Below are positions 58,401 to 64,000 of a stretch of DNA of 64,000 nt, piece by piece; position 1 is the first letter of the stretch, and each line of letters opens with the position of its first letter. Source of the stretch: Paracyclopina nana (Eukaryota; Arthropoda; Copepoda; Cyclopoida; Cyclopettidae); NCBI GenBank assembly GCA_019096065.1, contig JAGUCH010000002.1, positions 4,042,501-4,106,500 on the forward strand. The letters are read 5' to 3'. The translations under genes were made by a program, and so were the position numbers. The notes under the pieces were generated by a model that saw only the letters and a program-made list of their open reading frames with translations, made no database searches and was not told the origin of the DNA.

Positions 58401-58653
58401 TTGGGCATAATGAAGTAGGACTTGATCTAATTGAGCTATCATCAACTAATTTTCCATACTTCAGTTAAAAGTTGCCTGTAGACACTTGGGATACTCCAAT
58501 TGGCTCGGATTTACGACACAAACTGTGGCAGCCGATGAAATTGCCATTGATTACGTCTTTTGCACAGGATCAGAAAGCTCACTCTACTTTTGCAGCTATT
58601 TTTATTTGGGCGCTTGTGAAAGCCAGCAAGTGGTTGTGGTATCTTGCGCTTAA
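55484..58653 (+). CDS. Type II membrane protein with SRCR-like and LNR modules
   Basis: About ten exons (55484-56017, 56076-56367, 56441-56547, 56602-56809, 56861-57319, 57363-57514, 57564-57810, 57882 to about 58006, 58070-58414, 58465-58653). There is a basic cytosolic N-terminus and one hydrophobic anchor (AIWFVLKWVQRIGAFFITFVATV). A first scavenger-receptor Cys-rich-like domain follows (GDVYIRLTDNRFGFVDAT...VVCRQQGYPNGAYAFS...MKCNGDETNLNEC), then a second (LLCHGLGYEATETAYAI...INCDSSDLSLDTC). Three LNR modules come next (HCDDVNNHQDCWFDGGDCC, VCDPVNDKEECALDGGDC, ICDDENNVESCHFDGSDCC) with CRTCAC and CTLCQC tails. Further SRCR-like domains (ICKSLGFAHGAKDYV, VACRHLGYSNWLGF) complete the ectodomain. 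The exon 8 donor is unclear. Probably a surface receptor or adhesion protein; it follows the LNR protease head-to-tail. Confidence 0.82.
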
Positions 58654-58656
58654 TAA

Positions 58657-59965
58657 TTAAGGCAGCTCTTGCCTTCTGGCAATAAATGGCTGGTATCCAA
58701 AAAAGTCAAATGTTTGTGCACAGTCATGCTCAATTTTGGTCAAATCTTCCATCGCCATGTTTGTTTTCCACGCGTCCATTTCATGCTTTGTGCCTCTGTA
58801 GGTTGATGTGTAAGAGTTGGCACTGATGTTGGCCGGCACATCATCTAAATGCTTCAAGATTGCTCTCGCCACATACTTGTCAAAAGGTATCTCAAGCTTC
58901 TTGTACAATTTGACCAAAGTTGGCAGAGGGTCATTGATCAGCTCTTCATACCGCAGTTGAGCAAATCTTAATTAAAAAATTGGTGGTCTAAGCAATTTTT
59001 ATCATGGCAACTTGCTTACCTGTTGGGCGGCAGCAAGTCTTCCATTTTGGCATCTGAGATCATTTTTTGGCACAAATCATCAATGTGGTAGGTCCACTCT
59101 GAAAACATTTTCCTTGCCTTGAATTGGGAATGGAAAATGGCTCTGGGATCCCTGATCAACTGAACCATTTTGATGTTGGTCTTAAGAAACCAGGGCACCA
59201 TATTATTTGAGTGCAGTCTTATTGATTTGATCACTATTGTGTCTGATTGGTAGCATCCCTCACTAATTTAAAATTGTTTTAGAAATTAATAAAAAGGCTT
59301 TCTCACATGCACTCACAATTTCTTTTCCACTGTATTGCCAGCATACTTATTTGTCAATGAGATCAGCTGTGAAAAATGCTCTAGTTAAAAAAATGGCAAT
59401 TGGTTTGCTTGTTTGCTTACCACTCGGCATTCATAAAAGTTGTTCACAGCATCGGCCAAAAACTTCTGGTCAACTTCAGCAAAATGGAGATCCACTGAGG
59501 AGCCATTTTCATATCTGAACAATCTCCCGTGGAAAGGCTCGAAAAAGTAGGCCGTATTTGGATTAGCAGACATCACAGTGCCAACCAAAGAAGAACCAGA
59601 TCTAAGGCGAAAAAATAATAATAATAGTGTATTAGCATCATCAAAATACTAGGCACTATTTTATCTAGGAGGGATTCTAACCTTGGAAAAGCACTAATAA
59701 GGATTTTCACAGGCTCAAAATTTGCCTTGGAAATAAGTGAATCTTCCGTAGCTTCATTTGCAGGTGATGGTAAATTGATTTGAGCCCTGATTGCTTCTCT
59801 TGAAGTTTCCACTCTGAAGTTCTCTTTACTGTTCGTTATGGAAGTGATAGACAAGAAGACAATGATACTCATTAGTACCAAAATAGTCTTATTGCTGGCA
59901 AACAGCTGAGCAGTTCTCAAGCCAAGCTGGGAGTGCCACATTTTTGCCAACAAAAATCCATGCAC
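58657..59965 (-). CDS. Golgi carbohydrate sulfotransferase (GlcNAc/Gal 6-O type)
   Basis: Five exons (59965-59682, 59601-59421, 59366-59317, 59262-59020, 58966-58657) close into 355 aa. It has a type II topology with one N-terminal anchor (TILVLMSIIVFLSITSI) and a stem. The 5'-phosphosulfate loop KILISAFPRSGSSLVG is split by an intron after the Arg codon starts. The 3'-phosphate site MVQLIRDPRAIFHSQ follows, then LRYEELINDP. These place it in the PAPS-dependent GlcNAc/Gal/GalNAc-6-O-sulfotransferase family (CHST1-7 like), acting on glycans in the Golgi. Met1 and a Met eight residues later (59941) are both possible starts. Its stop codon lies three bases from that of the convergent SRCR/LNR gene. 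Confidence 0.92.
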
Positions 59966-60796
59966 TCGATTGAAATAGATTTTACGGCCTTTAAGTTAAA
60001 CTTTTCACCCTGCACAGTTGTGCAGACCAGCAGAAGTGAAAAAAATTATAAACATGTTATATGAGGAAAAATCAGGCTCTTACTGAAATCTATGTAGGGA
60101 GAGGCAAATTTACTATTTTCTAGTCAGCACTTTGGTCGAATTTATTGTCAGAGTTTATGGCAATTAAAGAATAAGAGTTCAGCCCAATGTTAATACGGAA
60201 AAATGATGCATAAGCTTCTAAAAATCAAGTTTTTATGAAATACTCTGTAGAACACAAATGTTGCTTCTGAATGGAAACCACAAGTGTACAGCAGAATATG
60301 AATAGCTATGAGCTGAATCTTGGCCAATCTTTTATATCCGCACATTTTGCAAGGCCAGAATTTCATAAAAACAGAAACGTGATACCTTTTGGGACGAGTT
60401 ATGATACTGAGCATAAGTCTTCCAAGATTATCCCTGATGCATGCAAAAACTCAAAATGGCATAATGTTTCTTAGTTCTTCAAGAATGAGGAGGACAAAGG
60501 CTACACTAGATACGGCTAACAATTAATCATGGGTTTATTCAAAATTTCCTGACATATAATTAGGATTTGAATTCTCCATATGGAAAGCTTCACAATATAC
60601 ATAAAAGAAAGCAAGGAGCAAAGCATCAAAATTCTACACAATTGGAGAAGAAAAAAGTAAAAACATTTGCGTCTGACAAAACATCATCATCTAGGTTACA
60701 GTTTAAAAGAATAGAGTTGAGTCGCTGTTAATTTTTCAGATTGGCCAGAATGAATTCAAATTATTATAGCTAACAAGCAGGCGGTAATTGCTGTTG
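59966..60796. other. Intergenic, no gene seen
   Basis: About 830 bp between the sulfotransferase start and the kinase stop, A+T-rich, with only short unsupported ORFs. Confidence 0.5.
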
Positions 60797-62526
60797 TTAT
60801 CGACTTAATATGTCAGTTTTCGATTCAGTCCAATCTGAAGCTGCCAGTTTGGCTTCATAAATTTTCTTTGATGCAGTTTCATGGTAAACAGGGAGTCGCT
60901 CCTTTGCTTCACTCTCTAAAGCTTGCAGGTAGACAAAAACCTCAGTTCCGTAGCCCTCAATGGAAGACATTGTAAGGTCTCCGTTAAAATACCTAGCATA
61001 CAGCCTTGACAAAGGTAGGCCATAGCCATGTCCGGCAATGGGAGCAGGCTGTCCCATGCCAGGATTGTTCATTCCGGACGGCATGTCACAGGATGATGTC
61101 AATGCTGGAGTCGGAGCAGTTGTGTACAAATATTCAAAAAGAGTGTCGGTCATTCGCCTTGGAATGCCACCACCTTGATCACTCACACGAATTGTCACAT
61201 CCTCATTGCCCTTGATTGCCCTTACTGAAATTAGTGTAGAAATAGCAAGTTGCTTACTAGAGTAAATGACAAAAGTGCGCTTACTTTTGACAGGCGGCAA
61301 GTTGATTGTGTGGTCCCCATGTCGCTCAATTGTTGCCCTCATAGAGTTTTTGATGAGCTCAAACAAGATATGGTACAAGTGTGATGGAACATATACAAAT
61401 GAGATCTTTTCAGCTGGAGAGTCATCTCCAGGCACCCCATTGACTGGTTTGAAATCCAATTCTGGAGCTGTCATGTAGTGATATTCACATATATCTCTAG
61501 CTGCCCTATAGGCACTTTCCACTATGGGAAGGATTTCACAATTTGTGTCAATTGATCCAATCATTGTATCACTTCCATCCAAAGCTTTTGGCTCTTGAAG
61601 ATTCTGAAACAGAAAAAAATTAGTCATTTTCTCTCAGTTAATATATTGTAATGAAGTTAGACTACTAACACCAAATACACAACATTAGCTAAACACAATA
61701 CATGTCTTTGCCTACTTTGAGTGTAAGACTAGGATAATCATTGTCATCCTGTAGGGAGGAGGAACAAGCATCTTTAAATTACCTCACGACCTTTTTCCTT
61801 AAGCGAATTACCTTTTGCGAAGTGAAAAGGGCAGTATGTTGGTTAATCAACATCCTGGTGGAAATTCTTGATGTGTACAACCTATCAAGGAAATATTGAA
61901 TGTTCTCCATGTAGCGAGGCTGCTTGGATCCATTCTGAATACCACTCTTGATGGCATTCTGCTTCAACTCCATGACAGCCTCAGCCATAGTGATGACAGT
62001 ATTGGTATGTCGATCTCGGACCTTGACAAGGGCTTCGGCAAACTTGGTCATTACGCTCAAATCTTTCGGATTGCTATTTTCAAAAGCCATAACATCACGA
62101 AAACTTTGAGCATACTCATCAATCACAATCTAGAGAAAGACTACATGATTCATTTTTGGCTAAAAAAAATAGGCAATAAACACGTACTCTACATCCATTT
62201 GTTTCATGAAGCTGATGGGGCAGAAGCTGCAGTTCTTTCATGATATTAGCCAACCTCACAGGCAATTCATGGCGCAAAAATCTGAATGACGACTCAGCGT
62301 TGGCACTCTTTCCAAAATCAATGAAATGCTGGATTGAAACTGGAGTCGGTTGGTAGATGGAATATTTCTCCATTGCGACCAAGTAGGAGGATTGTTCATC
62401 ACTTCCTCCAGCTGTTTCAGCGGTCACTCCAGAAAATGACCCTGAGCGGGAATTGAAGCTCCGGATGGCCACTAAACTCCTGACAACCTGAGGCCTTAGG
62501 GCCCATTTTTGCAGAATTATCGACAT
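60797..62526 (-). CDS. Pyruvate dehydrogenase kinase (mitochondrial)
   Basis: Five exons (62526-62188, 62129-61812, 61748-61716, 61603-61285, 61224-60797) close exactly into 478 aa. A basic, Ser/Arg-rich N-terminus (QKWALRPQVVRSLVAIRSF) looks like a mitochondrial presequence. The regulatory domain has YSIYQPTPVSIQHFIDFG, FLRHELPVRLANIMKE and YFLDRLYTSRISTRMLINQH. The GHKL ATPase domain has ELIKNSMRATIE (N box), VSDQGGGIP (G1) and GHGYGLPLSRLYARYFNGDL (G2). It phosphorylates PDH E1alpha and switches the complex off; BCKDK is the alternative but fits less well. Odd: an 11-codon microexon (DDNDYPSLTLK) where the helical domain meets the ATPase domain, and an extended Met/Pro/Gly-rich ATP lid. 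It is longer than usual (~410-440 aa). Confidence 0.94.
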
Positions 62527-63312
62527 GGCGAAACCTGCAAAATGGCAAATGAAACTCAATCAGCTTACTGCGTAATAGGATTATTGCCTTGAATGAAACC
62601 TACGAAGTACACGGGCCGACTGACATCAATATTCAAGGCTAGGAAAGCAAGGATTTCTTGAAATGTTGCCAATGCATCACATAAGCTATGCAGCTTCAAA
62701 AACTGCACCAGAAAAGTACGGTTTTTTCTAGTACTAAATTAAAAAGGAGCGCTATGCCATTAGTTAAATGCATAAAAGCGTTTGTATTATGCACACAAAA
62801 ATCAACTTTCTAAAGTTGCGTTGTTATGTAATTTTTTTTTTCCTGTAGCTAGGCAAACTGTGCAGTTGAGGCAATTTACGCAACAAAGGTTGATTAAAAA
62901 TATACGCTGCACCTTTCGACTTACTCAAATTAGATGAACTTAGAATGAAGCAGGTGTAAAGGCTGACCTTCAAAGCGTCCTTTACAGCCTTTATTTACTT
63001 CAAACTAGAGCGAAGCAGACGCAAAATAAAAGGAAAACTGGATTCTGCCTATTTTCGAGTGATCGAAAAGTTAGCTCGAAAATCATAACAAACTCCAAAA
63101 ACTACGGTATTCAACCCAATTATCAATGAAGACTCCATAGTACTCCATCTTAAAATTTATTTTAACCTTTTTCTGCGCTCAAAAAGAACTTAAAAAACTT
63201 CTTCATATCAATGCTGTGATGTTTGAATGTAATCAGAGAGCCTTAAATATCCTAGCTCGCATGGGTTGCAAGGGATGAGCAATCAGCCACATCATTTTTA
63301 TTCTGAAATCAG
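62527..63312. other. Intergenic, no gene seen
   Basis: Upstream of the kinase and down to the 3' end of the edge DEG/ENaC gene. It may hold 5' UTR exons of the kinase, but none can be delimited. Confidence 0.45.
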
Positions 63313-64000
63313 CTACTTTTGGTACATTTTTCTTGCCAGCCACATCATGGCATCTAGAAATGACATGAAAGAGAGTCCAAGCAAAAGTCCCAAAGTTCCT
63401 CCGACTTCGCCAACAAAGCTCTGAGTGTCATAATTGTAGGAGTCCACAATATATTCAATGCTGGCACTCAGCAATGAAAGGGAGAGATAAGCTTCATTGC
63501 TGTTTTCCCCGATGCCACCATCAGCTTGCAATGAATATTTGACCAAATTGCATGGTTGTCTGAATGGGCAAGAGCTAATTTTCATATTGCTTGCTGCTCC
63601 AGGATTAAGGTCATGCTCAGCCAAATCCAGGGCAAGGCTCGAATTGCAGTATGGATACTTGGCAGTAATAGATTTGTCCACTATTAAACTTGAACCGAAG
63701 GGTAGCCTACATTTGTACTTTTCAATCAATGCAATCGTTATATGCTTCACCACACAAGTCCACTTGGGCTTTTCGGCGCACGCTGAACTCTTGCTAGGCA
63801 AGGTTGAGATGACCTTTTTGTCAAACTTAACCAGTCTTATTTCTCCCCGAGTTAATCCAAAGGCGGGATACAGTTCTGATGAATCATACACGTCAGTCCC
63901 ATTGTGTAGTTGTATTACTAGACCTTCTGTCAGCCTTGAACTGGCTAAATTTGCCCTCAGTTCAAAGCTGGGATTGCGAAACTGAGATGTGACACTGAGC
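63313..64000 (-). CDS. DEG/ENaC-family channel, C-terminal part (cut by window)
   Basis: The minus-strand frame is open from the window edge to the stop at 63313 (about 228 aa, 5' end missing). It covers the distal ectodomain: GTDVYDSSELYPAFGLTRGEIRLVKF, CRLPFGSSL, YPYCNSSLALD, SSCPFRQPCNLVKYSLQ. Then comes the second membrane span QSFVGEVGGTLGLLLGLSFMSFLDAM with the GLS selectivity triad. The order matches the end of ASC-type channels, including the Cys-rich C-P-x-P-C-like CPFRQPC before TM2. It is a different gene from the short subunit at 22.1-23.2 kb (clear sequence divergence, more Cys). No introns occur in the visible part. Confidence 0.9.
   Translation of the reverse strand, partial: LSVTSQFRNPSFELRANLASSRLTEGLVIQLHNGTDVYDSSELYPAFGLTRGEIRLVKFDKKVISTLPSKSSACAEKPKWTCVVKHITIALIEKYKCRLPFGSSLIVDKSITAKYPYCNSSLALDLAEHDLNPGAASNMKISSCPFRQPCNLVKYSLQADGGIGENSNEAYLSLSLLSASIEYIVDSYNYDTQSFVGEVGGTLGLLLGLSFMSFLDAMMWLARKMYQK

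Overview
This is a eukaryotic, almost certainly metazoan, nuclear window. Genes are split by short introns (mostly about 30-80 bp), have AATAAA signals, lie on both strands and are closely packed. The gene content (a ciboulot-type multi-repeat thymosin-beta, two DEG/ENaC subunits, a Stum/SPEC3 protein, a CYP2-clan P450, polycystin-2, KChIP, a stomatin, core-fucosyltransferase-like and GlcNAc/Gal-sulfotransferase-like enzymes, a Bel/Pao-type gag) fits an arthropod, possibly a small crustacean. The species is my inference; no marker in the window settles it.

Layout. 1-7.6 kb: an RNA-ligase-like gene (minus), a minisatellite whose 14-bp unit carries an AP-1 consensus, three copies of a ~100-bp repeat, the thymosin gene (minus), and a CpG-rich non-coding block. 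7.7-14.4 kb: an alpha-1,3-fucosyltransferase gene (minus) split inside a coding exon by a 4.9-kb LTR retroelement (plus) with identical-looking LTRs, a tRNA-Lys primer site and one large gag ORF but no pol. 14.7-17.9 kb: three tandem secreted beta/gamma-crystallin-like genes, the last with a second domain. 17.9-23.3 kb: a minus-strand row of a calmodulin-like protein, a small LNR membrane protein, a Cys-rich membrane protein and a short DEG/ENaC channel, followed by a local inverted/direct duplication. 24.4-30.4 kb: a 41-aa membrane microprotein, an EamA/SLC35G-like transporter and polycystin-2.

31.4-42.6 kb: two paralogous small secreted Ser/Thr-rich proteins, an NCS-like EF-hand protein, a Stum/SPEC3 protein, a P450 and a head-to-head secreted kelch-type protein. 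42.6-45.1 kb: a hAT-type MITE with a perfect 8-bp target duplication, and a stomatin. 45.1-49 kb appears gene-poor. 49-58.7 kb: a KChIP with an unusual spacer exon, then two adjacent LNR-rich genes: a type II transmembrane serine protease with eight LNR modules, and a type II transmembrane protein with SRCR-like and LNR modules. 58.7-64 kb: a carbohydrate sulfotransferase whose stop codon nearly abuts that of the SRCR/LNR gene, a pyruvate dehydrogenase kinase, and a DEG/ENaC subunit cut by the window edge.

There is no operon-like logic. Two themes recur: calcium/ion-channel signalling (PKD2, DEG/ENaC, stomatin, KChIP, EF-hand proteins, Stum) and extracellular Cys-rich modules (LNR, SRCR, crystallin-like, kelch). 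The most novel-looking item is the LNR-protease/LNR-SRCR pair, which shares an LNR module followed by a C-x2-C-x-C tail carried on phase-1 exons. All splice sites were read by eye; exon junctions are quoted where reading frames close exactly.
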